Part shown: positions 44,510 through 53,613 of the stretch, piece after piece
How positions within the stretch are numbered: position 1 is the first letter of the stretch
How the letters are laid out: every line of letters starts with the position of its first letter
From: Natronorubrum texcoconense
Lineage (GTDB): Archaea > Halobacteriota > Halobacteria > Halobacteriales > Natrialbaceae
NCBI RefSeq assembly: GCF_900100335.1
Contig: NZ_FNFE01000001.1
Coordinates: forward strand, 744,001 to 808,000
Length of the DNA stretch: 64,000 bases
Direction: 5' to 3'
Position numbers and translations under genes: made by a program
Notes under the pieces: generated by a model
Databases searched by the model: none
What the model was told of the DNA's origin: nothing
Seen by the model: only the letters and a program-made list of their open reading frames with translations

Positions 44510-45453
44510 CGCCGTTCACCCCGTCCGCGTTCGATCCGCGGGTCGAGCGCGACGTACGCGAGGTCGACGAGTTGATTCGTCGCGACGAAGGCGAACGCGG
44601 TCACGAGCACGACGCCCTGCACGATCGGATAATCGCGCGCGAAGACGGCGTCGACGAGCAGCGTGCCGAGCCCCGGTCGCTGGAAGACGACCTCGACGAC
44701 GACGGCCCCGTTCAAGACGAAGCCGAACTGGAGCCCGACGATCGTCACGACGGGAACGAGCGCGTTGCGTAGCGCGTGCTTGTAGACGACGAGCCGTTCG
44801 CGGACGCCCTTCGAGCGTGCGGTCACGACGTAGTCGGCCTCGAGGACCTCGAGCATCGACGTACGCACCAGACGGGTGACGATCGCGGCCATACCGGTGC
44901 CGAGCGTGAGTGCGGGGAGCACGAGGTGGCCGAGCGTACCGACGCCGGAAACGGGCGTCAGCCCCAGCCAGAGCGAGCAGACGAGGATCAGCAGGTAGCC
45001 GAGCCAGAAGTTCGGGATCGAGACGCCGATCAGTGCGGCGAGCTGGCTAGTGCGGTCGATCCACGTATCGCGGTGGACCGCGCTGAGGACGCCCGTCGGA
45101 ACGGCCAGCAGCAGCGAGACGGCCATCGCCGCTAGCGCGAGTTCGAGCGTATTCGGCAGGTACTCGAGCAGCAGCGACGCGACGGGTTCGGACCGATAGT
45201 ACGACGTTCCGAGGTCGCCCCTGAGGACGTCGCCGAGCCAGGAGAGATACTGGACGACGAACGGGTCGTCGAACCCGTGTTCGCTACGGAACGCCTCGAC
45301 TTCGCGCTCCGACGGCGGACTCTGTCGTTGCTCTCGAAGGATCGTGTACGCTGGATCGCCCGGCGTCAGGAAGACGAAGCCGTACGTGACCAGTGAGACG
45401 AGCGACATGACAGCCGCGAACGACCCGAGCCGCGCGAGGAGCGTCCGGATCAT
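44506..45453 (-). CDS. ABC transporter permease (DppB/NikB-like)
   Basis: This 315-residue protein begins MIRTLLARLGSFAAVMSLVS with the first helix, followed by the FLTPGDPAYTILREQ external loop of DppB proteins. Later features are the EAA loop TARSKGVRERLVVYKHALRN and GAVVVEVVFQRPGLGTLLVD. It is the first gene of the peptide/nickel ABC operon, so the promoter lies in the 45454-45948 gap. Confidence 0.9.
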   Translation of the reverse strand: MIRTLLARLGSFAAVMSLVSLVTYGFVFLTPGDPAYTILREQRQSPPSEREVEAFRSEHGFDDPFVVQYLSWLGDVLRGDLGTSYYRSEPVASLLLEYLPNTLELALAAMAVSLLLAVPTGVLSAVHRDTWIDRTSQLAALIGVSIPNFWLGYLLILVCSLWLGLTPVSGVGTLGHLVLPALTLGTGMAAIVTRLVRTSMLEVLEADYVVTARSKGVRERLVVYKHALRNALVPVVTIVGLQFGFVLNGAVVVEVVFQRPGLGTLLVDAVFARDYPIVQGVVLVTAFAFVATNQLVDLAYVALDPRIERGRGERR

Positions 45454-45948
45454 GGCTGGAACGCTCGTCCGTGCGCGTCGCGCCGAAAGGTGGGTCGCCG
45501 TTCGACGCTCGAGTCACCCACGACCGACACCGGCGGGCCGTCGCACGCGCATGAACCATTGGTCGACTCCGGTGGGACCACTACTCGGGCGGCTCGGCAC
45601 GTAGCAGTCGTCTCGATATGCACGGACTCGTACGACACTGACATCAACTCACATTTCATTACTGAAATCGAGTTTGTATATGTTGGGGATTTCGAGCGAT
45701 CGGGACTGTCATTCTGTTGGCGGCGCCGGAGCCACGAACCCTGTCTGCCGGCGCGGTGTTAGTAAAAACTCTAGCCCTATTAATAAATAATGCTATTTGC
45801 GCCCTCTACTACAATAACTGAACGGAGTAAAACCACTCTCGTCGAAGCGGGGCGCGTTCGCGGGACGCCGTTGCTCGTCGGCGATAGGCAACCGAAGAAT
45901 GCGGGACGGCTTAGCGTCGGAACGACGGTTCGAGGCGTCTCGCGTCGG
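45454..45948. other. Long AT-rich intergenic region with a small palindrome
   Basis: This 495-bp gap has no supported gene. It contains the inverted repeat ATTTCA-ttac-TGAAAT at 45653-45668 near an AT-rich stretch (tttgtatatg). The segment 45765-45800 is also AT-rich (ttagtaaaaact, attaataaata). The promoter of the peptide/nickel operon probably lies here, on the minus strand. The AT content is far below the surrounding GC, as in other regulatory spacers. Confidence 0.45.
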
Positions 45949-46206
45949 TTACTTCTCGTCGGCCGTCTTCGCCCTGATGACCGTATCGATCTCGTCGTAG
46001 CGGATGCTCTTGTTCTCCGGCGACTGGCCGTCGATCTCGAGGTATGCCGGCTCGAAACTCGTCACCGCTCCCGAGTGTTCCGGATCGTCGGCGTCCGTCC
46101 GTTCCCGCTTCCAGATTTCGACAACGTCGCCGACGGAAATGTGCTCTCTGACGAGCGCCGCTGCTTCCTCTTCGTCGGCGTCCGGCGGGACAGTGAGTTC
46201 GGTCAT
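45949..46206 (-). CDS. Small conserved hypothetical protein
   Basis: This 85-residue acidic protein starts MTELTVPPDADEEEAAALVR and has beta-rich text (ISVGDVVEIWKRERTD, AVTSFEPAYLEIDGQ, IRYDEIDTVIRAKT). The pattern resembles a small SH3-like barrel, but I recognise no family. It lies alone between the protease gene and the gap upstream of the ABC operon. The acidic composition and clean start support it being real. Confidence 0.65.
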   Translation of the reverse strand: MTELTVPPDADEEEAAALVREHISVGDVVEIWKRERTDADDPEHSGAVTSFEPAYLEIDGQSPENKSIRYDEIDTVIRAKTADEK

Positions 46207-46480
46207 GTCTCCGAAGAGACGACGGCGACGCGGGTAAGTGACTCCGCGTCAGTTGACGGTCGCTTTTATGTCGTCCGGCGGTAGTCGGCGAGTTCCATCG
46301 TCGCGGCGATCCCCTGAGGCAACGGTTACGGACCACCCTCGCCGAGATGGTCGATACGAGGGCGTAGGCGCGGAGAGTCGGCGTGGGGGCGCCGGCCGAT
46401 GTCGTCCGTTTCGTGCCGAACGAACGCGCATCTAGGCACGAGTCGGCTCGAACTGAGGACCGAAACGGTTGCCGGTTCGG

Positions 46481-47692
46481 TTACGTGAGCGAGACAGTTT
46501 CGAGCGCGTCGATCCGCCCGGCACCGGTCTCTGGGTCGCCGCGTCCGCTCCCCTCCGCACCGCGTTCGATCACGTTCTCGACCTGGTTGACGGTGGCGCT
46601 AGGGTCGAGTTCGCGCACGAGCGCGGCGAGTCCGGTGACCTGCGGTGCGGACATCGACGTTCCGGAGGCGCTCGCGTACTCGGCTCCGGGAAGCGCCTCG
46701 TTGTCCGGGTCGAACGTCGAGAGGATACCGGCCCCCGGTGCACCGACCGAAATCTCGTTCGCCCCGTAGTTCGAGAACTCCGCGAGTTCGTCGTCTTCGG
46801 TCGTCGCGCTGATCGAGGAGGCTCGAGGGATACTTCCCCAGAGGCTGACCCACCCACCCTGCTGCAGGTTCTGGCTGTCGTTGCCCGCGCTCACCACTAC
46901 CGACGTCCCTCGCTGGGCGACGCTGCGAACCACTCGCTGGCGAGCGATGCGGTATCCCTCCTGATTGTCTCGCGGCGGCTGCGGCGGGCTTCCGATGCTC
47001 ATGTTCACGACGTCGAGTCCGCGCTCGGCCGCGTAGTCGAGGGCGAGGAGGGAGTCGCCCACGGTGGCGAGAAGGTCACCTTCCGCCGGAAAGACCCGGA
47101 GCGAGACGATCTCGGCGTCCGGGGCGACGCCGGTCACGCCCGACGCTCCGGTCGCCGCCGCGATGCCCGCGACGTGAGTGCCGTGATACTGTACGTCGCC
47201 GGTGTGATCGGACTCCTCCCAGTCGACGAACGTCCGACTGGCGTCCGTGTCGACGTTCCCCAGATCGGGGTGGCCGTCGTAGACGCCGGTATCGATAATC
47301 CCGATACGGGTACCCGATCCGGTCGCGTGCTCGTGTGCATCGAACGCGTTGATCAGCCGCTTGTCCCACTGCTCGTCCTCGAGTTCGCCCTCGGTGTCCG
47401 TCGCTGTCGGGCCTTCGGGGACGTCGAGTCCGTATGCGAAATCCTCGAAGGCGGCATCGACGCCGTTCGCGTTCGACGGGTCCTCGTTTTGGGGCCCCAG
47501 GACGAGGTACACGTTCGCCCCTGTAATCTCGTGGACGACCGTGAATCCCGCTCGCTCGAGCTGATTCGGATTGCCACCGCTGACGACGTATCGGGCTCGC
47601 TCTTCGTCCGCGCTCGCGGTTCCGATCGCCGTGAGGCCGATCGCAGTCGGTATTCCTGCTACCACCGTACGCCGGTTGGGATTGTGTGACAT
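46481..47692 (-). CDS. S8-family subtilisin-like serine protease (halolysin-like)
   Basis: This 403-residue protein begins with a Tat signal (NRRTVVAGIPTAIGLTAIGT, cleavage likely after TASA). A propeptide inhibitor-type domain follows (YVVSGGNPNQLERAGFTVVH). The peptidase domain has the triad IGIIDTGVYDG (Asp), YHGTHVAGIAAA (His) and SGTSMSAPQVTGLAAL (Ser), with SAGND as the oxyanion Asn region. It is exported to the surface or medium. There is no C-terminal PPC extension, so it is shorter than halolysins. An AT-rich promoter (aattatattt at 47721-47731, minus sense) lies ahead of the start. Confidence 0.92.
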   Translation of the reverse strand: MSHNPNRRTVVAGIPTAIGLTAIGTASADEERARYVVSGGNPNQLERAGFTVVHEITGANVYLVLGPQNEDPSNANGVDAAFEDFAYGLDVPEGPTATDTEGELEDEQWDKRLINAFDAHEHATGSGTRIGIIDTGVYDGHPDLGNVDTDASRTFVDWEESDHTGDVQYHGTHVAGIAAATGASGVTGVAPDAEIVSLRVFPAEGDLLATVGDSLLALDYAAERGLDVVNMSIGSPPQPPRDNQEGYRIARQRVVRSVAQRGTSVVVSAGNDSQNLQQGGWVSLWGSIPRASSISATTEDDELAEFSNYGANEISVGAPGAGILSTFDPDNEALPGAEYASASGTSMSAPQVTGLAALVRELDPSATVNQVENVIERGAEGSGRGDPETGAGRIDALETVSLT

Positions 47693-47917
47693 ACGGAACG
47701 GACGATAAAGTTGTCGAAATATAATTATTTACTTGATAACTATTTGTAGTTAGCATCTTCTCTGAACGTGTGTGAAGGTAGACGGGTACAAACGTCATCA
47801 CGGGGTCGTCGCGCGGCGAAAAGCGCGTGTGAACTGCGTTCCTCGGGTCCGTCGAAGGGAGCCGGACCACCGGGATTCAGACGACAGTTTTTGTAGGATA
47901 GCGCCGAACCGGGGGGT

Positions 47918-49150
47918 ATGACCACGATCAAGGACAGCGTCCACGACCACATCCGGGTCGACGGCGTGGCGCGCGACCTCCTCGATACGCCCGCCGTCCA
48001 GCGGCTTCGGAACATCCGCCAGCTCGGAACCGTCTCGCTGGTCTACCCTTCCGCCAACCACACCCGATTCGAACACAGTCTGGGCGTCTACCACCTCGCT
48101 TGCGAGGCCCTCGAACACCTCGGAATCGACGGCCAACAGGCCGAACACGTCCACGCCGCGGCGCTCCTGCACGACGTCGGCCACGGCCCGTTCAGTCACA
48201 ACCTCGAGGCGGTCACCCACCGACGGACAGGTCGGTATCACGACGACGTCCACGGCCTGTTAGCGGAGGGGGACGTCGGCGACGTCCTTCGTAGCCACGA
48301 CCTCGAGCCGGCCGCCGTTGCAGACCTCGTCGCGGGCGAAGGCCGGTTCGGACAGCTCGTCTCGGGCGAACTCGACGTCGATCGGATGGACTACCTGGTG
48401 CGAGACGCCCACCACACCGGCGTTCCCTACGGCACCATCGATCACGGCCGCCTCGTCCGCGAACTCACCTTCACCGACGGCGAACTCGTGCTGGACGAGG
48501 GGAACGTCCAGGCCGCCGAGAGCCTGCTGGTCGCCCGGGCGCTGATGAACCCGACCGTCTACAGTCACAGCGTCGCCAGACTCACCAAGGCGATGCTCCG
48601 GCGCGCGAGCGAACGGTTGCTCGAGTCACCCGAGACCGATGTCGACGCCGGAACGCTCCAGCGGATGGACGATCACGACCTGATCGTCGCCCTGCGGACG
48701 TGTGCGGAGACGACCGAGTTCTCGCGGCGGTTAGACCAGCGTGACCTGTACAAACGGGCGGTGTGGGCTGAGATCGACGACGTCCCCGGCGGGATCATCG
48801 AGTCCGATCACGAATCGATCCGGGAGTTCGAACGCGAGATCGCCGATACGGCGGACGTCGATCCGGAGTGCGTGATCCTCGACGTTCCCGGACGGCCGTC
48901 GATGACGGAGTCGACGACGCGCGTGCTGGTCAACGGCGACATTCGTCGGCTGGGCCAGCAGTCGCCGCTCGTCGAGGCGCTGCGGGCCGCCCAGTACTCC
49001 CAGTGGCGACTCGGCGTCTACTCGCCACCGGAGATGCGCGAGCGCGTCGGCCGCGCGGCCGTCGACGTGCTGGGCCTCGATATCGAGGGGGCGCTCGTAC
49101 GCGAGGTCCGAAACGGGCTGGACGCGACGCTCGATCAGTTCGTCGACTGA
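47918..49150 (+). CDS. HD-domain phosphohydrolase (SAMHD1-like)
   Basis: This 410-residue protein has the HD-domain metal ligands: RFEHSLGVYHLACEAL (H), LLHDVGHGPFSHNLE (HD), and a later YLVRDAHHTGV with Asp near residue 155. It begins with KDSVHDHIRVDGVARDLLDT, the N-terminal signature of dNTPase-like HD proteins. Such enzymes hydrolyse nucleotides, notably dNTPs. There is no SAM domain, and the regulatory site is not obvious. Its long C-terminal half is helical. It is not in an operon. Confidence 0.88.
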   Translation: MTTIKDSVHDHIRVDGVARDLLDTPAVQRLRNIRQLGTVSLVYPSANHTRFEHSLGVYHLACEALEHLGIDGQQAEHVHAAALLHDVGHGPFSHNLEAVTHRRTGRYHDDVHGLLAEGDVGDVLRSHDLEPAAVADLVAGEGRFGQLVSGELDVDRMDYLVRDAHHTGVPYGTIDHGRLVRELTFTDGELVLDEGNVQAAESLLVARALMNPTVYSHSVARLTKAMLRRASERLLESPETDVDAGTLQRMDDHDLIVALRTCAETTEFSRRLDQRDLYKRAVWAEIDDVPGGIIESDHESIREFEREIADTADVDPECVILDVPGRPSMTESTTRVLVNGDIRRLGQQSPLVEALRAAQYSQWRLGVYSPPEMRERVGRAAVDVLGLDIEGALVREVRNGLDATLDQFVD

Positions 49151-49516
49151 GGTCGCCGATGGCGAACGGGGTTCGAACCGCTGCCGAACTCCTCCGCTGA
49201 GTCATCGCTCTGACAATTCAACGAAACGAAAATACGGGATTGACGGACAGTAGTGACCGCCATCCGGATCGTTTCGTCGACGATTCGGCTCCCACAGCCG
49301 TCAGGTCATCGCCGTCTATCCCGGCTACGGTCGCCGAAAACACGACTACGACTGTCGGTTATTAGCGGTCGGCGGTCGAGGCATCTCGAGAACTCTCAGC
49401 CGAGAGTGACCTCCGTTCGTTACGAACTGATTCGCCCACTAACTCCAGAGTAATCGGTTCCTGTGGTAGTGTAACGGTCTGGTAGCTTTTCTACTCTTAT
49501 CGTGGCGAGACCAGTC
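49151..49516. other. Intergenic region before the secreted protein gene
   Basis: These 366 bp have no supported gene. A TATA-like stretch (gcttttctactcttatcg, about 49482-49500) precedes the ATG at 49517. A weak 5-bp hairpin (CTCTC-AGCC-GAGAG) lies near 49390-49410. Nothing else was seen. Confidence 0.4.
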
Positions 49517-50221
49517 ATGGACGAACACAGTCCACAGCGACGAACCGTTCTCAGAGCCGGTGCGGTGGCAGCCTTACTCTCGGTCGGCGGGAGTTCCGCG
49601 ATCGGCGCACAGGAGACGGCTGGCGACAACGAACGAGCTGCGAAGATGCTCCGGGAGTTCTACGACGGCTACCTCGAGGGTATCAGCCAGGCGGTCGCAA
49701 CGGACGTTCAGATGGAGGCCTCGATGATCGAGGACGGCCGTGACGAACCGTGGCCGCTCGCGGTCTGGGACGACGTCGAAGATGCGCGCAGCGAGGGGAT
49801 CACGCTGGGCGCAAGCGAGGGCGGTTCGCAGCCGTTCTGGGACGAGTACCAGTCGTTCGATCGCGACTTCGACGGCGGTGACGGCGGCGATGATACCGAC
49901 GACGATGTCGGCGACGGCGAGATATCGGTCGCCCTGCTCGAGACCAACGACCCCGTCCCCGCGGGTGAGACGCTCGCGGTGACGGCCGAACTCGAGACCG
50001 ACGCTGATTCGGCGACTACGGCCGAGGTCGAACTCGTCGTCGGACACGATCCGACGGTGGTTGATACCGCATCGAGAACGGTCGATCGGACGGAGACGGT
50101 GACGCTCGAGTTCGAGACCGCAACGGTCGCGAACGGGCAGACGTTCCCCGTTCGGGTCGAGGGATCGGACGATTCGGCGGAGACGTCGATCGACGTGATC
50201 GGAACCGACGAGACGGTGTAG
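49517..50221 (+). CDS. Secreted acidic protein with a Tat-like signal and Asp-rich linker
   Basis: This 234-residue protein begins MDEHSPQRRTVLRAGAVAAL with a twin-arginine signal (RR followed by a hydrophobic stretch and AxA-type site near SSAIGA). A helical region (AAKMLREFYDGYLEGISQAV) follows, then a Gly/Asp-rich linker (about 120-140) and a beta-rich C-terminus (VSVALLETNDPVPAGETLAV-like, VELVVGHDPTVVDTAS) resembling a CARDB/Ig-like module. It is probably exported and cell-surface associated. No enzyme motif. The in-frame GTG at 49502 is an alternative start. Confidence 0.65.
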   Translation: MDEHSPQRRTVLRAGAVAALLSVGGSSAIGAQETAGDNERAAKMLREFYDGYLEGISQAVATDVQMEASMIEDGRDEPWPLAVWDDVEDARSEGITLGASEGGSQPFWDEYQSFDRDFDGGDGGDDTDDDVGDGEISVALLETNDPVPAGETLAVTAELETDADSATTAEVELVVGHDPTVVDTASRTVDRTETVTLEFETATVANGQTFPVRVEGSDDSAETSIDVIGTDETV

Positions 50222-50287
50222 ACCGCCCTCGAAACTGGCGAACTTCGGTGGGCGGATCGTCCAAATCCGGCCGAGAACCGTTTCCCC

Positions 50288-51058
50288 TCAGTACCAGGCG
50301 CCGCCGGAGGAGACGTTGATATCCTGCCCCGTCACGTGCCGAGCGTCCGGACTGGCGAGTTGGACCGCCAGCGCGGCGACCTCCTCGGGCGGAACCAGTT
50401 CGCGGATCGCGAGATTGTCGAGCACGTCGTCTTTGGCCTCCTCGAACTCGACCCCCCGTTCGTCGGCCTGTCGCTCGAAGACGCTCCGGATGCGCTCGCC
50501 CTCGACCGGACCTGGACAGATCGCGTTCGCCGTGACGTCGTCTTCGGCGAACTCGAAAGCCAGTGCGCGCGTCAATCCGATGACGCCCATCTTCGAGGCC
50601 GCGTAGGGCGTCCGATTGGGGTAGGGCCGTTTGCCGCCGATCGAAGAGAGGTTGACGATGCTGCCGTGATCGGACTCGCGGAGGTGTGGCGAGGCTTCCC
50701 GAACCGCTCGAGCGATGCCGACGACGTTGACGTCGAGCGTCTCGAGCCACTCCTCGTCGGTCGTTCCCTCGACGGGGGCCGTCGGTCCGGCGATGCCGGC
50801 GTTGTTCACCAGACAGTCCAGCCCGCCGAACTCGTCGACGGTGGCCTCGACGGCGTCGGCGACGGAGTCGGCGTCGGTCACGTCCGTTTCGACCGCCAGC
50901 GTTCGTTCGGGCGCGTCGATCACCGCTTCGGTTTCGTAGATCCCGTCGCTGCGGGCCGCGAGGGCGACGTTTGCACCCGCGTCGGCGAACGCGACGGCGA
51001 TTTCGCGGCCCAGTCCCTGACTCGCACCGGTGACGAACGCTGTGGTATTCTCCAGCAT
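50288..51058 (-). CDS. Short-chain dehydrogenase/reductase (SDR)
   Basis: This 256-residue protein has the SDR motifs: cofactor-binding TGASQGLGREIAVAF at the N-terminus, LVNNAGIAGPT (NNAG), catalytic Ser in VNLSSIGGKR and the active-site YAASK (Tyr and Lys). The NAD(P) preference cannot be settled. Family members reduce ketones or oxidise alcohols; substrate unknown. The C-terminal stretch DVNVVGIARAVREASPHLRE and DINVSSGGAWY is typical. It is divergent from the zinc dehydrogenase gene, 113 bp apart. Confidence 0.88.
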   Translation of the reverse strand: MLENTTAFVTGASQGLGREIAVAFADAGANVALAARSDGIYETEAVIDAPERTLAVETDVTDADSVADAVEATVDEFGGLDCLVNNAGIAGPTAPVEGTTDEEWLETLDVNVVGIARAVREASPHLRESDHGSIVNLSSIGGKRPYPNRTPYAASKMGVIGLTRALAFEFAEDDVTANAICPGPVEGERIRSVFERQADERGVEFEEAKDDVLDNLAIRELVPPEEVAALAVQLASPDARHVTGQDINVSSGGAWY

Positions 51059-51171
51059 ACTCGAGTCGTCGGGTAAGAGCCTCTAAAGCGTTCCTGCCGG
51101 CGAACCGCCACGTCGCTATCGACGTTCCGCGGCCCTCACGGTCTTTACCCTCGAGACCGACTCCTGTACCG

Positions 51172-52185
51172 ATGCGAGCCGCAGCCTTCACCGATCTGAT
51201 CGGCCCGGACGGCGTGAGCGTGATCGACCAGCCGGAGCCCGACCCCGGTCCGGACGAAGCGATCGTCGACGTCGAAGCGAGCGCGATCAACAGACACGAC
51301 CTGTGGATTCTCGAGGGCGACTCGGCGATGGTCGACGCGGCCGATCTCCCGTTCGTCACGGGGCTGGACGTCGCGGGCGTCGTCGAGGACGTGGGCGACG
51401 GCGTCAGGAACGTCGAACCGGGCGACAGGATCGTGCTCTGCCCGAACGAGACCTGTGGCTCCTGTCGATTCTGCAGCGAGGGTCCCGAAAACACGTGCGA
51501 GCGGTTCTCGCTGTACCACGGCGGGCTAGCGGAGCGGGCTCGAGTGGAGGCCGATCGACTCGTCGTCTTGCCGGACGGTGTCGATGCGACCGCGGCCGCC
51601 GCGCTACCGACGGCGTACATGACCGCCTATCACATGCTCCGACGGGCCGACGTCGGGCCGGGCGATCTCGTCTTCGTTCCCGGTGCGACGGGCGGAGTGG
51701 GCGTCGCGACCGTCCAACTCGCCGATATCCTCGGCGCGCGAACGATCGGTACCTCGTCGTCGGAGACGAAACTCGACCGCGTCGCGGAACTCGGCCTCGA
51801 TCACGCGATACAGGCGACGAACGTCGACGTCATCCGGCAGGAACTGGCGGACATCGGCGACCCCGACGCGGTCATCAACCACCTCGGGGGCGAGTACACG
51901 AAACTCGGCCAGCACGTACTGGCCCGCGGCGGAACGATGGTGATCTGCGGCCGCACGGCCGGCAACGAGTCGACCATCGACGTGACGAACCTCTTCCTCG
52001 GACACAAGCGCATCGTCGGCTCGACGATGGGAACCCAGGACGACCTGCGACGACTCGTCGAGTTGACGGCTTCAGGAGAGCTGTCGCCGGAAATCGATCG
52101 CACGTTCTCGCTCGAGGAGACAGCCGACGCCTTCGCGACGATGCAGGATCGCGAAAGCATCGGCAAACTGGTCGTCCAACCGTAG
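51172..52185 (+). CDS. Zinc-type alcohol dehydrogenase (MDR family)
   Basis: This 337-residue protein has the catalytic-domain start RAAAFTDLIGPDGVS and the structural zinc loop CPNETCGSCRFCSEGPENTC. The cofactor domain has VFVPGATGGVGVATVQLAD and AVINHLGGEYTKLG. It should oxidise an alcohol or reduce an enoyl or ketone with NAD(P). A TATA-like gtctttacc (about 51140) lies 30 nt before the ATG, so it is leaderless. Substrate unknown. Confidence 0.88.
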   Translation: MRAAAFTDLIGPDGVSVIDQPEPDPGPDEAIVDVEASAINRHDLWILEGDSAMVDAADLPFVTGLDVAGVVEDVGDGVRNVEPGDRIVLCPNETCGSCRFCSEGPENTCERFSLYHGGLAERARVEADRLVVLPDGVDATAAAALPTAYMTAYHMLRRADVGPGDLVFVPGATGGVGVATVQLADILGARTIGTSSSETKLDRVAELGLDHAIQATNVDVIRQELADIGDPDAVINHLGGEYTKLGQHVLARGGTMVICGRTAGNESTIDVTNLFLGHKRIVGSTMGTQDDLRRLVELTASGELSPEIDRTFSLEETADAFATMQDRESIGKLVVQP

Positions 52186-52225
52186 TTCAGCACCCATCTT
52201 TCAGAGCGTTTCGGCTGCCCGGCCA

Positions 52226-52344
52226 CCCACCGCCGGGTGGGAATGAAAGGGGCTTCCGCTCTGGACGAACCCGGGCGACGTAAGCACGCGACCGACGGGA
52301 GCGCGCGCAGCGAGCCCCGGGAGTCCAGAGCGGAAGGGGCTTTC
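52226..52344. repeat. Long imperfect inverted repeat with an adjacent small hairpin
   Basis: A hairpin CCCACC (52226-52231), loop GCCG, GGTGGG (52236-52241) is followed by a long inverted repeat. GAAAG 52245-52249, TTCCGCTCTGGAC 52254-52266 and CCCGGG 52270-52275 pair with CCCGGG 52316-52321, GTCCAGAGCGGAA 52323-52335 and CTTTC 52340-52344. Small mismatched loops interrupt it. The centre is GC-rich. It lies in the 268-bp gap after the zinc dehydrogenase and could be a miniature transposable element or a structured RNA. Confidence 0.7.
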
Positions 52345-52453
52345 AGGGTGTTCGCGTCCGCGTTCACGCAATCGGTATCAGTTCACATCCCCTCTAGTAC
52401 TAGCCGGAACGCGCTGGCCGGAGCTATTTCCGCCGCCCCGATGTCGACCGTCT

Positions 52454-53221
52454 ATGACCGATATCGCCATCACCGGCGCGTCAGGACGGGTCGGGAGGGA
52501 GGCTATCGAGGCGTTCTCCGACGCAAATCTCACGCTCTTTTCGCACAGCGAGAGCGAGGATCTGGACACGACGCCGATAGACGTCGCGGACCGCGAGACG
52601 TTCGTCGACGCTCTCGAGGGCCAGGACGTCCTGATTCACCTTGCGGCCAACCCGAACCCGCGGGCGGAGTGGGACGAGCTCTCGGGACCGAACGTCGACG
52701 GGGCGTACAACGCGTTCGAGGCCGCAGCGGAGAACGACCTCGAGCGAGTCGTCTTCGCGAGTTCGAATCACGCGGTGAACATGAAAAACACCGTCTCGCC
52801 CATCCGGCCGGAGTCGACGGTCGGCAAGCCCGAGATCGTCCGACCCGACGACGAGATGGATCCGGACACCTACTACGGCGTCACCAAGGTCTTCGGGGAG
52901 GCGATGGGCCACTACTACGCCAAGCGCCACGGGATCGACGTGGTGAACCTGCGGATCGGCTGGCTGCTCTCGGAAGCCGAACTCGAGCAAGAGGTCGCAG
53001 ACCGAGACGGCGCGGGCGAACGTTTCGCTCGCGCGATGTGGCTCAGTGACGGCGACTGCCGCCGGGTGATCGAGGCCGCGGCGACGACGAGCCTCGAGTC
53101 GAATCCGACGACCGCCCACGGTATCTCGGACAACTCCGAGCGGTTTCTCTCGCTGTCGGAGACGATGCTCGAGTTGGGGTATCGCCCGCAGGACGACTCG
53201 GCGAACGTGTTGGGAGAGTGA
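52454..53221 (+). CDS. azf: NAD-dependent sugar dehydrogenase/epimerase-like (Azf-like glucose-6-phosphate dehydrogenase)
   Basis: This 255-residue extended SDR protein has the N-terminal nucleotide motif ITGASGRVGREAIEAF, LIHLAANPNPRAEWDE and the YYGVTK active-site Tyr-Lys. It resembles uronate dehydrogenases and the haloarchaeal NAD+-dependent glucose-6-phosphate dehydrogenase Azf, which opens the oxidative pentose phosphate pathway in Haloferax. The closeness of the two groups limits certainty about the substrate. It follows the structured repeat region and has its own start at ATG. Confidence 0.6.
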   Translation: MTDIAITGASGRVGREAIEAFSDANLTLFSHSESEDLDTTPIDVADRETFVDALEGQDVLIHLAANPNPRAEWDELSGPNVDGAYNAFEAAAENDLERVVFASSNHAVNMKNTVSPIRPESTVGKPEIVRPDDEMDPDTYYGVTKVFGEAMGHYYAKRHGIDVVNLRIGWLLSEAELEQEVADRDGAGERFARAMWLSDGDCRRVIEAAATTSLESNPTTAHGISDNSERFLSLSETMLELGYRPQDDSANVLGE

Positions 53222-53312
53222 GGTGACGGCGGACTCGAGGCGAGTGGGCCGTTCGGTGTCCGCCGATTCGCGGACCGTAAGACCGATTAGCGACTGGTCC
53301 GTACCGAGACAT

Positions 53313-53528
53313 ATGACACGGGTACGCGAGTCGACTGGCTACGGACCGAACACCCAGATGTCCCTGTTCGGGTACATCATGGCGGCAATTCTCGTGATGA
53401 TCGCGCTCCCGTTGCTGCCGGTGCTCATCCCCGCGTACATCATCTGGCGGGTGTTCTACGCCGACGAACCCGAGCACAGCTTCGAGTCGTGGCGAAAGGA
53501 GCGGGGACGACCGCCGAGCAGTTCGTAA
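53313..53528 (+). CDS. Small membrane protein
   Basis: This 71-residue protein (MTRVRESTGYGPNTQMSLFG...) has one long or two short helices in IMAAILVMIALPLLPVLIPAYIIW and a polar tail ending GRPPSSS. It resembles unannotated haloarchaeal small membrane proteins. An ATG at 53358 (MSLFGY) is an alternative start. It is not obviously co-transcribed with the Azf-like gene, being separated by 91 bp. Confidence 0.6.
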   Translation: MTRVRESTGYGPNTQMSLFGYIMAAILVMIALPLLPVLIPAYIIWRVFYADEPEHSFESWRKERGRPPSSS

Positions 53529-53613
53529 GCGGTCAGTACCGTCGCAGTTCTCACGATCTCCGCTGCGATCCGAGAACGGAGGCGAGCGGGACGCTGCTCA
53601 CACTGGCAACTAT

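Noticed and set aside
45490-45762. 90-residue frame in the 495-bp gap
   Set aside because: Ser/Thr/Arg-rich without haloarchaeal acidity, and it crosses the AT-rich palindrome region.
46249-46431. 60-residue minus-strand frame between the small hypothetical gene and the protease gene
   Set aside because: Arg/Pro-rich; looks like random high-GC open frame.
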